DNA of 64,000 nt from Siphonodentalium dalli (lineage: Eukaryota; Mollusca; Scaphopoda; Gadilida; Siphonodentaliidae). Positions 25,770 through 36,514 of the stretch are shown here, piece by piece (the first letter of the stretch is position 1; the number at the start of each line of letters is the position of its first letter). The notes under the pieces are model-generated. The model was not told the origin of the DNA. It made no database searches and worked only from the letters and a program-made list of their open reading frames with translations. Location: positions 31,934,987-31,998,986 of the forward strand of contig CP136063.1 of NCBI GenBank assembly GCA_032622095.1. Reading direction: 5' to 3'. The position numbers and the translations under genes are program-made.

Positions 25770-27930
25770 ACGTGTCAGCTCGTTCATACACCGACTGTCC
25801 CCCTCTCACGAACAGAACGCCGTGCAAGTTAAACCCGCACGCCTACAGCCACAACGTTTGGTCATGCAATGGACATTTTAAACAACATCTAATGAGTTTT
25901 AGTATAGTCTCAGTAGCTAGTGGTTTCTGAGTTGGGACAACGGTTGGGACGAGTGATCCATTCTCTCTCGACCAGCCGTAATCAGTTGGATTTAGATAAG
26001 CAGGTGTGTCATCAAGCGCATGTATCCATACATATACTTGTAAATGGGTGCGTTTAATATTGATCCATATTACAGCATCGTCGGTTGAAGGTAGAGATTT
26101 CAGTTTTGGCGCTTCCGTCGAGCATCTGTGCTTGATTGGCAATTTGGTTGTCCATAGCGATCCAAAAATTTAGCCGCATCTACAACTCTGTCAATTGAAA
26201 CGGATGGCTCACCAATAGATGTTAGATTGCGACTTCCAACTTTGAGAATCTTAAGGGCAGTACATTTGCCTATACCATGTAGAGCCGCGACAGTGTCACA
26301 TCCTGTGAGTCCATGCATTGCTAAAAGGTCACGAGCGATATTCATGTGAGCTTTGAGCGTTTCATTGATGTTTATTGTGTTCCGTCCATTTGCCGGTGCT
26401 ACCACCAGAACATGGCCAGATAAATCACCGTGATAAAGGAAATGGAGTAGCATTACAAAATGTCGGTGTCATCTGTTACAACTAACGATGTTTGGGTTGC
26501 TACTATCGCAACCTGCTGAACAATAAGAGTATCTCCTTCTTCATGGGTCGATCTGAGATCACGCCCATACATACATATGCCCTTATTAATCGCTATAGGA
26601 ATCGGACCTTTTCCCGTCACTAAGTCGTTTATTTGTATTGGCAAAACATTCCTCCTGGTGCACCTGGAGATCATTAACAATCATGTCAACAAGCTGTGTT
26701 CTGTTGTCACTCACTGTCATGATAACTTCTTGTGAGGATAACCTCGTGTTTTGCTTGATGTGAAGACTCTGCTAGTCCCTTTATCTCGGGCTAATCGCTG
26801 ATTCTTTGATGCTGAGTTTATTATACCTATCGAATATCAAGTATACATCTTTTTTCTATGTCAGTGTTGCAAGTATATAAGCCGAAATTCATCAAGGAAA
26901 TCTTGCACTACCCCAAGCGATGGCCATCGTACTGTCCATAATATTGCACAGCCGTCTAGGTAGGTTGCATGGCTGAGATAGCTCTTTGGTACGTCAGCTA
27001 TGATTGCAACACGCAGCGCATTCTTCAGGTTTGATTTGGACTTTGCTCCCTTCCTATATCCGTTAGACTCAAACATTGAAGGTGGATAGGGCGATAGCTC
27101 ATACGAAAGGATGTCATCAATATCCAAGCTCACCGTACTATTCTTTAACCCCATTGCTCTCGCATAAATCACTTCCGTGTCGAAAATTCGTACGTTGCCA
27201 ATGTTTATATGCCTACTAGTACTAGCTGTTGTAATTGTTTTCACGTTCCGGATTATTGTCTTATGGAAACTGGACGGCCAACCTTTTTCGAAATTTATCA
27301 TCTGTTCTCGTCCAAGTGCCATGGCCTTATCTACATTGACGGATGACTTGTCCGGACTTCACATTAGCGATCTCTTGTGGATGCTGCACCGGATCAAGTG
27401 GGTCAATGCACAACTCCAGCTTATATTTTAGTGAATCTCGATCAGCCTTGTCAAACTTTATTCTTGAACTTGATACTTCTTTATGACATGTCTGAGTGCA
27501 TTCGCCTCCCTTCTCTCGCATACAATCCAAATCGTATATCAGGCAATTGCATAAATTCAAACTGTATTCCCATGTGCGAACGCTCTCTGGTTTCAGTGTG
27601 ATGGCGATAATACCTGAGCGTCCATGACCATACCGCATGGAGGTGGTCTCACTCGCCATATCACTCCAAATGCCATTAAAAAATGCCACTGTTGTGTTGC
27701 ATAGTGTGCTAACCCTTCATGAATGGCTTCTGAACATCACCCGGTAGTGATTGAATTGACCGCAGGTAATATAGTGCATATCTGATATAATGCGTGTACA
27801 TGCTGCGAAGAAAAGAGGAATCATCTCTTCAACGGTGTCTAGATGGAGCGCCACACCGGCATTTTCAGTGCACTTTTCGTTGCTATTGCAAGCTTCTTTG
27901 TACCCAAATTTGAATAAGCATTTCGACATA
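25770..27930 (-). pseudogene. Broken copy of multicopy HEEGDT/LTGCDT-family gene (copy 2)
   Basis: Read on the minus strand, six successive open segments give the blocks of one protein in order: V-E-E-M-I-P-L-F-F-A-A (27.8 kb); Y-A-L-Y-Y-L-R-S-I then G-I-W-S-D-M and R-Y-G-H-G-x-S-G-I-I (27.7-27.6); V-N-V-D-K-A (27.34); D-V-Y-L-I-F-D-R-Y (26.84); S-T-H-E-E-G-D-T and D-D-T-D-I (26.55-26.46); M-H-G-L-T-G-C-D-T-V-A (26.3); K-R-T-H-L-Q-V-Y-V-W (26.05); and a Cys-rich tail C-G-C-R-R-A-G-L-T-C-T (25.83). Lesions seen: frameshifts near 27820, 27675, 27340, 26457 (one T missing in ATTTT) and 25860, and nonsense near 27715. The family is common and multicopy in molluscs and cnidarians; its biochemical role is unknown to me. 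The 5' part is missing, close to the mobile element at 28097. Confidence 0.75.
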
Positions 27931-28096
27931 TTTGACCTATTTTTGTTCTACATGCACACGAGAACACGTGACACGTATCATTTTGGGTGTCACCATTGAG
28001 TCATTTTTCGAAAGTGTATATTTTCGTAACATAAAAGTGTAGATTGTATGACGGCCATTTTGTATAATCCTATAAAAGTAAGATGTTAACATTTTT

Positions 28097-31000
28097 AGCT
28101 CAACTTTACTTTGTAAAGTTTGAGCTATTGCCATGGCTTGGTATCCGTCGTGCGTGTGTGTGTGTGTGCGTGTGTGCGTGATTCGTCAACAATTTCCTTT
28201 AGCATGGGCTACAGTTCGTACCTTTGGTCCGATTATTATGAAATTTGTCACGGATGTTGACATTGACATGTAGATGGGAACGAGTCATTTTGGGGTCATT
28301 CGTAAAAAAATCATGGCCGCCAGTGGCCATAATGGATTTCAAAATTCAATCCATTAGCACGGGCTACAGACCGTACTGTTTGTCTTATTGTCATGAAATT
28401 TGTCATGGATGTTAACATTGATATATAGATGGGAACGAGTAATTTTGGGGCCATTCGGTCAAAAAACATGGCCGCCAGCAGCCAATTTGGATTTTACTCT
28501 TTGTATGACTAAATTCTTTAGCACGGGCTACAGGTCGTACCTTTAGTCTGATCATCATACAATTTGTCATGGATGTTAACAATCACATGTAGATGGGAAA
28601 GACTCATTTTGGGGTCATTCGCCCTAAAAACATGGCCGCCAGCAGCCATCTTGGATTTTACTCTTTGTATGACTAAATTCTTTAGCACGGGCTACAGGTC
28701 GTACCTTTAGTCTAATCATCATAAAATGTGTCATGGCTGTTGAAATTGGAACGTAGATGGGATCGAGTCATTTTGGGGTCATTCGGACAAAAAATATGGC
28801 CACCAGTGGCCATCTTGGATTTCAAAATTTAATCTATTAGCATGGGCCACATGTCGTACTGTTTGTTTGATCATAATGAAATTTGTCATGGATGTTAGTA
28901 TTGACAAGTAGATAAGAACGAGTAATTTTGGAGTCATTCGGCCAAAAAAACATGGCCGCCAGCAGCCATCTTGTATTTTACTCTTTTATGACAAATTCTT
29001 TAGCACAGGCTACAGGTCGTACCTTTAGTGTGATCATCGTAAAATTTGTCAGGAATGTTAATAATGACATGTAATTGGGAACGAGTCATTTTGGGGTCAT
29101 TCGGCCAAAAAACATGGCCGCCAGCAGCCATCTTAGATTTTACTCTTTGTATGACTAAATCCTTTAGCACGGGCTACAGGTCGTATCTTTAGTCTGATCA
29201 TCATAAAATTTGTCATGGCTGTTGAAATTGGAACGTAGATGGGAACGAGTCATTTTGGGGTCATTCGGACAAAACATATGGCCACCAGCGGCCATCTTGG
29301 ATTTCAAAATTTTATCTATTAGCATGGGCCACAGGTCGTACTGTTTGTTTGATGATCATGAAATTTGTCATGGATGTTAGTATTGACATGTAGATGAGAA
29401 CGAGTAATTTTGGAGTCATTCGGCCAAAAAACATGGCCGCCAGCAGCCATCTTGTATTTTACTCTTTTATGACTAAATTCTTTAGCACAGGCTACAGGTA
29501 ATATTGATTATGATCATCGTTAAATTTGTCAGGAATGTTAATAATGACATGTAATTGGGAACGAGTCATTTTGGGGTCAATCGGCCAAAAAACATGGCCG
29601 CCTTTAGTGTGATCATCGTAAAATTTGTCAGGAATGTTAATAATGTCATGTAATTGGGAACGAGTCATTTTGGGGTCATTCGGCCAAAGAAACATGGCCA
29701 CCAGCAGCCATCTTGGATTTTACTCTTTGTATGACTAAATCCTTTAGCACGGCCTACAGGTCGTACCTTTAGTCTGATCATCATAAAATTTGTCATGGCT
29801 GTTGAAATTGGAATGTAGATGGGAACGAGTCATTTTGGGGTCATTCGGCCAAAAAACATGGCCGCCTTTAGTGTGATCATCGTAAAATTTGTCATGAATG
29901 TTAATAATGACATGTAGATGGGAACGAGTCATTTTGGGGTCATTCGGCCAAATAACATGGCCGCCAATAGCCATCTTGGATTTTACTCTTTGTATGACTA
30001 AATTCTTTAGCACGGGCTACAGGTCGTACCTTTAGTCTAATCATCATAAAATGTGTCATGGCTGTTGAAATTGGAACGTAGATGGGAACGAGTCATTTTG
30101 GGGTCATTCGGACAAAAAATATGGCCACCAGTGGCCATCTTGGATTTCAAAATGTAATCTATTAGCATGGGCCACAGGTCGTACTGTTTGTTTGATCATA
30201 ATGAAATTTGTCATGGATGTTAGTATTGACAAGTAGATAAGAACGAGTAATTTTGGAGTCATTCGGCCAAAAAAACATGGCCGCCAGCAGCCATCTTGTA
30301 TTTTACTCTTTTATGACAAATTCTTTAGCACAGGCTACAGGTCGTACATTTAGTGTGATCGTCGTAAAATTTGTCAGGAATGTTAATAATGACATGTAAT
30401 TGGGAACGAGTCATTTTGGGGTCATTCGGCCAAAAAACATGGCCGCCAGCAGCCATCTTAGATTTTACTCTTTGTATGACTAAATCCTTTAGCACGGGCT
30501 ACAGGTCGTATCTTTAGTCTGATCATCATAAAATTTGTCATGGCTGTTGAAATTGGAACGTAGATGGGAACGAGTCATTTTGGGGTCATTCGGACAAAAC
30601 ATATGGCCACCAGCGGCCATCTTGGATTTCAAAATTTTATCTATTAGCATGGGCCACAGGTCGTACTGTTTGTTTGATGATCATGAAATTTGTCATGGAT
30701 GTTAGTATTGACATGTAGATGAGAACGAGTAATTTTGGAGTCATTCGGCCAAAAAACATGGCCGCCAGCAGCCATCTTGTATTTTACTCTTTTATGACTA
30801 AATTCTTTAGCACAGGCTACAGGTAATATTGATTATGATCATCGTTAAATTTGTCAGTAATGTTAATAATGACATGTAATTGGGAACGAGTCATTTTGGG
30901 GTCATTCGGCCAAAAAACATGGCCGCCTTTAGTGTGATCATCGTAAAATTTGTCAGGAATGTTAATAATGACATGTAATTGGGAACGAGTCATTTTGGGG

Positions 31001-32260
31001 TCATTCGGCCGAAAAAACATGGCCACCAGCAGCCATCTTGGATTTTACTCTTTGTATGACTAAATCCTTTAGCACGGCCTACAGGTCGTACCTTTAGTCT
31101 GATCATCATAAAATTTGTCATGGCTGTTGAAATTGGAACGTAGATGGGAACGAGTCATTTTGGGGTCATTCGGACAAAACATATGGCCACCAGCGGCCAT
31201 CTTGGATTTCAAAATTGTATCTATTAGCATGGGCCACAGGTCGTACTGTTTGTTTGATGATCATGAAATTTGTCATGGATGTTAGTATTGACATGTAGAT
31301 GAGAACGAGTAATTTTGGAGTCATTCGGCCAAAAAACATGGCCGCCAGCAGCCATCTTGTATTTTACTCTTTTATGACTAAATTCTTTAGCACAGGCTAC
31401 AGGTAATATTGATTATGATCATCGTTAAATTTGTCAGGAATGTTAATAATGACATGTAATTGGGAACGAGTCATTTTGGGGTCAATCGGCCAAAAAACAT
31501 GGCCGCCTTTAGTGTGATCATCGTAAAATTTGTCAGGAATGTTAATAATGACATGTAATTGGGAACGAGTCATTTTGGGGTCATTCGGCCAAAGAAACAT
31601 GGCCACCAGCAGCCATCTTGGATTTTACTCTTTGTATGACTAAATCCTTTAGCACGGCCTACAGGTCGTACCTTTAGTCTGATCATCATAAAATTTGTCA
31701 TGGCTGTTGAAATTGGAATGTAGATGGGAACGAGTCATTTTGGGGTCATTCGGCCAAAAAACATGGCCGCCTTTAGTGTGATCATCGTAAAATTTGTCAG
31801 GAATGTTAATAATGACATGTAATTGGGAACGAGTCATTTTGGGGTCATTCGGCCAAAAAACATGGCCGCCAGCAGCCATCTTGGATTTTACTCTTTGTAT
31901 GACTAAATCCTTTAGCACGGGCTACAGGTCGTACCTTTAGTCTGATCATCATAAAATTTGTCATGGCTGTTGAAATTGGAATGTAGATGGGAACGAGTCA
32001 TTTTGGGGTTATTTGGCCAAAAAACATGGTTGCTGGCAGCCATCTTGCATTTTACTATTTGCATGACTAAAGCTATCAAATGCTTTTGAATTTTATTGGA
32101 AAACATAGCCGCCAGCAACCATCTTGGATTTTATATATATCTTTATGTCGATAAACTAGTATTAGACATTCAACTTTCCACATTCCTAATCGCTCCATTG
32201 ACTGTAATACATTAAATTATTCCCTTTCCAAGTTGAGCTACAGTATCATTGACACTTTCA
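28097..32260 (+). mobile_element. Helentron-like (HINE/pearl-type) element with ~26-28 tandem core units
   Basis: The left end AGCTCAACTTTACTTTGTAA folds with AAGTTTGAGCT and follows a T run. The right end has the inverted copy AAGTTGAGCT and then a small hairpin, AGTATC-ATT-GACACT (32242-32256), before TTCATT. Between them lie about 26-28 core units of about 155-165 bp (GGGCTACAGGTCGTACC ... GGGAACGAGTCATTTTGGGG ... ATGGCCGCC), some shortened to about 115 bp. A higher-order repeat is visible: AGGTAATATTGATTATG starts at 29496, 30821 and 31401, giving 1325- and 580-bp steps. Minus-strand frames reading F-W-P-N-D-P-K-M-T-R-S are translations of the repeat, not genes. The design (subterminal inverted repeats, terminal hairpin, tandem core, T-rich target) is that of Helentron-associated elements of bivalves. 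Confidence 0.7.
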
Positions 32261-32537
32261 TTGTGATGTGGTGTGTACATATGTACATAAAGCAACGTTC
32301 TAACGTGATTTCCAACTGCTGCTTCTGAATAAAACATGATCACACCCATATGGCCATATGTCGTTTTGGGTAGGTTGTTGCAATCTTGAATATTTAAATT
32401 TCCCCATGGGTTACAAGAGGACATCAACCGGAAAACATTTGCGGATATACTACTAATGAATTATCCGCCGAGAAAAAAACTTTAACAGAGACTTTTGGGT
32501 TAGGGCAAAATCCGGTACTTGGCTGCTAGACTAATAA
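32261..32537. other. No gene recognised
   Basis: Short spacer between the tandem-core element and the 50-bp tandem repeat. Nothing coding is seen. Confidence 0.3.
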
Positions 32538-32768
32538 TGCCTGCTTACAAAGAGATAATCCACCTTTAAACCCCGGTAACTATATAATGCCTGCTTACAA
32601 AGAGATAATCCACCTTTATACCCCGGTAACTATATAATGCCTGCTTACAAAGAGATAATCCACCTTTATACCCCGGTAACTATATAGTGCCTGCTTAGAA
32701 AGAGATAATCCACCTTTATACCCCGGTAACTATATAATGCCTGCTTACAAAGAGATAATCCACCTTGA
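32538..32768 (+). repeat. 50-bp tandem repeat, ~4.6 copies, from a transposon end
   Basis: TGCCTGCTTACAAAGAGATA recurs with starts at 32538, 32588, 32638, 32688 and 32738, an exact 50-bp period. The unit continues ATCCACCTTTATACCCCGGTAACTATATAA. It corresponds to the last ~50 bp of the TTAA-flanked elements (compare 25171-25220), so the transposon terminus itself was amplified. Confidence 0.9.
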
Positions 32769-32954
32769 AGCATATGCCTACACGCTGGTTGCTGACGGAA
32801 TGTTAGATTTTTAGTTGAAGTGCTTAATGTTAGGCATGATGAACATGATGACAGTGCGACACCCAAGGTGCCTTTTATCAACCCGAATAATTAATCAATG
32901 ACGCATGCAGGCGGGGCGGGGCGGTCTAAACCAGGTCTTGTGATTTGATACATT

Positions 32955-33301
32955 TTTTGTGCAAATTGTGGACCAGAATTTTTATTGTACAATTTTGTCA
33001 CAAATAAACGTCAATTATACTCATTATCGTTTCTATCGGTGGAACAAAACAATACAAACAATCAACCTGGGACATTTTACTTTCGGTGTGTAGCCATAGG
33101 AACAGCCCAGTGCTCTGTATCGCAATACGGTATCATCCGAATGGTCTGTTCTATAGTAACATAAACGGTCCGGATTTAATATTCGATATAAATAAATATT
33201 AATTGATAGAAGCTTTTCCGGTCTATTTTATACACACGCACCTATTTAAAATTTGTTATTTAAAGAGATAATCCATCTTTAAAGAGATAATCCATCTTTA
33301 A
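32955..33301 (-). mobile_element. TTAA-flanked inverted-repeat element, truncated, inverted (copy D)
   Basis: On the minus strand it starts at TTAA (33298-33301), AGATGGATTATCTCTTT, with that terminus duplicated once in tandem (AAAGAGATAATCCATCTTTA twice). It continues like copies B and C until about 32955, where similarity stops. Together with the plus-strand 50-bp array it frames 32769-32954. Confidence 0.7.
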
Positions 33302-33653
33302 ATGTGTGACTAAGGCAATTGTTTTATTGGGGAGATATCTGGAACAATCCAATTTGAACACACTTTTATTTCCGTACCCGATTACATTATGCTCTAGATG
33401 TTCTTATGATAATCCGCCTTTACCAAACCGGAACTTGCGCCGAATATGGCATTTTAGGTATACAGTGGGCACATCGCTACTTTCGTGGCTAGTTATTTAC
33501 CTGTACTCTTTATGAGTAAAATAGGATAACATTTTCATGAAAAAGGTATATGAAACTACCAAAGCCTGTGGTCTAACTGGGTCGTCTTTCTGATAAATTT
33601 AACTCTTGCATGAAATGTTCTGTAATATTTAGTGAGGCAATTCTATCGATACA
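33302..33653 (+). other. Region upstream of the zinc-finger gene
   Basis: No clear core promoter is seen. It contains the inverted copy (33495-33585) of the repeat at 24110-24205. TGTAATATTTAG at 33622-33633 could be a weak 3' splice site, in which case the ATG at 33654 would lie near the start of a coding exon and the promoter would be further away. Confidence 0.35.
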
Positions 33654-35279
33654 ATGTACGGAGCGATTGGGCCATCAACACTGGAGATTGAAGAGGAGAA
33701 AAACGCACCGGAGAGTACTTCTCAAACACAGATGGATTCGTTTAGAGAGGAGAAAAACACACCGGAGAGTAGGCCTAATTCTCAAACACAAATGGATTCG
33801 TTTAGCCGGTCGTACAAAGGTACGAAGCAAATGGATGTTCCTTCCCATCAGTGCGATATTTGTTTGAAATCGTACACCACATCTAAAACTTTACTGTCAC
33901 ATAAGAAAAGCCACGCGGGAGATCGCCCACATGAATGTGATGTGTGCGAGAAATCATTTACTGAGTCGAGATACCTGACTTCACATGAGAGAATCCACGC
34001 GGGTGATATATATCGCCCGTATCAATGTGATGTGTGCGATAAATCATATACTCGGCTGTTTGGCCTGACGACACATAAGAAGATGCATACCGGAGATCGC
34101 CCGTATCAATGTGATGTGTGTGAGAAATCATTTACTGTGTTTTGTAACCTAACTTCACACATGAGAATACACACGGGTGATCGCCCGTATCGATGTGATG
34201 TGTGCGAGAAATCATTTACTCAGTCGAGATACCTGACGAAACATACGAGAATTCATGCGGGTATTCGCCCATATCAGTGCGAGAAATCATTTACTGAGTC
34301 GAGTAACCTGACTTCACATACGAGAATCCACGCGGGTGATATATATCGCCTGTATCAATGTGATGTGTGCGATAAATCATATACTCGGCTGTTTGGCCTG
34401 ACGACACATAAGAAGATGCATACCGGAGATCGCCCGTATCAATGTGATGTGTGCGAGAAATCATTTACTCAGCAATGTAGCCTGACGAAACATAAAATGA
34501 TTCACGCGGGTGATCGCCCGTATCGATGTGATGTGTGCGAGAAATCATTTACTGGCTCGAGTGATCTGACGAAACATAAGAGGATTCACACGGGCGATCG
34601 CCCGTATCATTGTGATTTGTGCGAGAAATCATTTACTCAGCGATGTAGCCTGACGAAACATAAGAGGATTCACACGGGGGATCGCCCGTATCAATGTGAT
34701 GTGTGCGAGAAATCATTTACTCAGCGATGTACCCTGAGGAAACATAAGAGGATTCACACGGGGGATCGCCCGTATCAATGTGATATGTGTGAGAAAGCAT
34801 TTATTGACTCGAATCATCTGGCTTCACATAAGAGGATCCACACAGGGGATCGCCCGTATCAATGTGATATGTGTGAGAAATCATTTAATCAGTCGGGCGA
34901 TCTGACGAAACATAAGAGAATTCACACAGGTGATCGCCCGTATCAATGCGATGTGTGCGAGAAATCATATGCTCGGTCGAGTCACCTAACGGAACACAAG
35001 AGGATCCACTCCGGGGATCGCCCATATCAATGCGATGTGTGCGAGAAATCATTTACTTATTCGAGTGACATGACGAAACATAAGAGGATTCACACGGGGG
35101 ATCGCCCGTATCAATGTGATGCGTGCAACAAATCATTTACTCAGCGGTGTAGCCTGACGAGACATAAGAGGATTCACACTGGGTATCGCCCATATCACTG
35201 TGACGTGTGCGATAAATCATATACTGAGTCGAGAAACTTGACCAAACATAAGATGATTCACAGTGGAGATTGCCCATAG
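33654..35279 (+). CDS. C2H2 zinc-finger protein, 17 fingers, single coding exon
   Basis: A 541-residue open frame with ATG at 33654 and TAG at 35277. Residues 1-66 form a finger-free head with a Glu-rich tandem duplication (E-E-K-N-A-P-E-S ... Q-T-Q-M-D-S-F, twice). From about residue 67 to the end there are 17 C2H2 units of 28-30 residues, joined by H-T-G-D-R-P-Y-Q-type linkers; two linkers are extended by I-Y (G-D-I-Y-R-P). Sixteen fingers have both Cys and both His. Finger 6 lost the first Cys and two residues through a 9-bp deletion. Fingers 2-3 and 6-7 are duplicates. Helix residues at -1, 2, 3, 6 vary (for example Q-C-S-K, G-S-D-K, R-S-H-E, D-N-H-S), fitting a DNA-binding nuclear protein of unknown target. 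No KRAB, BTB or other effector domain is visible. The last finger ends abruptly at a TAT-to-TAG change in its linker. Confidence 0.9.
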   Translation: MYGAIGPSTLEIEEEKNAPESTSQTQMDSFREEKNTPESRPNSQTQMDSFSRSYKGTKQMDVPSHQCDICLKSYTTSKTLLSHKKSHAGDRPHECDVCEKSFTESRYLTSHERIHAGDIYRPYQCDVCDKSYTRLFGLTTHKKMHTGDRPYQCDVCEKSFTVFCNLTSHMRIHTGDRPYRCDVCEKSFTQSRYLTKHTRIHAGIRPYQCEKSFTESSNLTSHTRIHAGDIYRLYQCDVCDKSYTRLFGLTTHKKMHTGDRPYQCDVCEKSFTQQCSLTKHKMIHAGDRPYRCDVCEKSFTGSSDLTKHKRIHTGDRPYHCDLCEKSFTQRCSLTKHKRIHTGDRPYQCDVCEKSFTQRCTLRKHKRIHTGDRPYQCDMCEKAFIDSNHLASHKRIHTGDRPYQCDMCEKSFNQSGDLTKHKRIHTGDRPYQCDVCEKSYARSSHLTEHKRIHSGDRPYQCDVCEKSFTYSSDMTKHKRIHTGDRPYQCDACNKSFTQRCSLTRHKRIHTGYRPYHCDVCDKSYTESRNLTKHKMIHSGDCP

Positions 35280-35520
35280 CAATGTGATTTGTGCGAGCCT
35301 TTATTCACTCAGTCCAGTAACGTGTCGAACTATAAGAGAATGCCGCCAGTATGAATGTGATGTATACGCTAAATAATTTTCTCACTCATGTCACCTGACA
35401 ACACATATGAGGATCAACACGGGGTATCGCCCGTATCAATATGATGTGTGAGAGAAATCATTCACTGAAATCTACACAGGGTATCGTCTATACGAGTACG
35501 ATATATGCGGGAATGTATTA
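35280..35520 (+). pseudogene. Decayed zinc-finger units downstream of the stop codon
   Basis: Immediately after the TAG the frame continues as a finger (Q-C-D-L-C-E-P-L-F-T-Q-S-S-N) but lacks the terminal His pair and stops at TGA near 35353. Further degenerate units follow, with ATGAATGTGATGT (35353), ATCGCCCGTATCAATATGATG (35427) and AGAGAAATCATTCACTG (35452), and deletions between them. The original array was therefore at least three fingers longer. Confidence 0.8.
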
Positions 35521-35544
35521 AGCCATTTATTATAAATCAATATA

Positions 35545-35716
35545 TACTTTTGTCGGGTACTTTTGTCCGGGCAGTGTTTTGGACGGGTCAAATCGTGACC
35601 CCACCTGACCTTGACCTTCAAAATTGACAATTCAACGTCAAATCGCGCAATTCGCCGAAAAGCAGAAGGGAAACAGCCCGGACGAAGTCGGGTCCACCTG
35701 CTAGTATATATATATA
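35545..35716 (+). mobile_element. Possible 3' end of an RTE-type LINE or SINE
   Basis: About 170 bp ending AACAGCCCGGACGAAGTCGG GTCCACCTGCTAGTATATATA: a GC-rich end with the phrase CGGACGAAGTCGGG and a short (TA)n tail. Many RTE-related elements end in a comparable GAAGCCGGG...CTAGTATA sequence. No reverse-transcriptase frame is attached, so a SINE or other short repeat is equally possible. Confidence 0.35.
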
Positions 35717-35779
35717 AGAATGAATTGAAAGCATGGCTTAGAAAAACATTATTGTATTTAATATATATATGATCCAAAA

Positions 35780-36512
35780 CAATGGAGACATGACTTATAA
35801 AACGATCATTTAATACATTTGTAAGTCTAGAGGCCTTTCGTGCTTAGTATCATTGCACTCTTCAGTAGACTGTTATTGTCGTACGTAATATACGCAAGGG
35901 AGATAACTCTCCTATGCACTTCCGGCTATTACGTCATTAATCAGCATTTAGTTTTGCTTTGAACAGGATTTTGAAGAAATCTTCCCGAATCTTGCGATGT
36001 ATTTTGCTCTTGTACATCTTGCAGAACGGGAAGACATGGAAACTCTTTCTTCCACAATCGTCCAGATGGGCACTCATTGGAATCTTCCTGTATTCTGGCT
36101 GCTTAATATGCTGTCGGTGGATTCGCATACGCTCAACCACACTATTGCCAGTTTCCCCAATATAGCTTTCTCCGCATCCATCACACATTATGCAGTATAT
36201 CAGATTTACTGTCTTGCACGTCATATCGGCATTGGTGCATATCTTCATACCGTTTTTAAGGGTAATAGTGTTTCCTTCTATGATGTGCTGGCACGCTTTA
36301 CATCTGGGATCGTCACATTTGTTGACTTTATATTCCTTAGATCTGTTTGTCGTGAATTTAGCACCAGTGAGCATGCGTTTTAGGTCCCTTGGTTGAAGCT
36401 TGCTGGGTAAAATGTCTGCTTTGGTCACCAAAGATCGCATTTTATTAATGGTATGAAGAATTGGTAGTAATTCTTGGGCTGGCATGGGCTCTTCGTACAG
36501 GATCGCGTTCAT
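35780..36512 (-). mobile_element. 5'-truncated Penelope-like retroelement
   Basis: The element comprises the GIY-YIG coding frame (35937-36512) plus about 155 bp of 3' sequence on the minus strand. The latter includes the phrase CTGAAGAGTGCAATG near 35862, reminiscent of Penelope-like 3' ends. The reverse transcriptase that should precede the endonuclease is absent: the sequence switches to TTCGGAATAG-type repeats at about 36515. Confidence 0.55.
35937..36512 (-). CDS. GIY-YIG endonuclease domain of a Penelope-like element (partial)
   Basis: A 191-codon frame. Residues 66-74 carry C-x4-C-x2-C (C-D-D-P-R-C-K-A-C), followed by a Cys-rich stretch (Cys92, 99, 107, 110, 113). The endonuclease core is L-I-Y-C-I ... 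C-G-E-S-Y-I-G-E-T-G (104-122), with Arg128/Arg130 and H-R at 132-133. This arrangement is typical of Penelope-like elements, where a GIY-YIG nuclease C-terminal to the reverse transcriptase nicks the target. The ATG at 36510-36512 lies at the junction with unrelated repeats and is not the native start, so this is a C-terminal remnant. The frame itself has no internal stop, suggesting a fairly recent insertion. Confidence 0.8.
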   Translation of the reverse strand: MNAILYEEPMPAQELLPILHTINKMRSLVTKADILPSKLQPRDLKRMLTGAKFTTNRSKEYKVNKCDDPRCKACQHIIEGNTITLKNGMKICTNADMTCKTVNLIYCIMCDGCGESYIGETGNSVVERMRIHRQHIKQPEYRKIPMSAHLDDCGRKSFHVFPFCKMYKSKIHRKIREDFFKILFKAKLNAD

Positions 36513-36514
36513 TA

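Noticed and set aside
29492-32118. Family of similar 68-89-codon minus-strand frames (F-W-P-N-D-P-K-M-T-R-S)
   Set aside because: They are translations of the ~160-bp core unit of the tandem-core element. Frame length follows the repeat structure, and no conserved start, stop or domain is present.
33610-33867. 85-codon frame overlapping the zinc-finger gene start
   Set aside because: It runs in another phase through the duplicated Glu-rich head and encodes only Arg/Lys-rich repeat. The zinc-finger frame is clearly the real one.
35959-36396. Plus-strand frames of 68-128 codons
   Set aside because: Antisense to the GIY-YIG coding frame, which has recognisable motifs.
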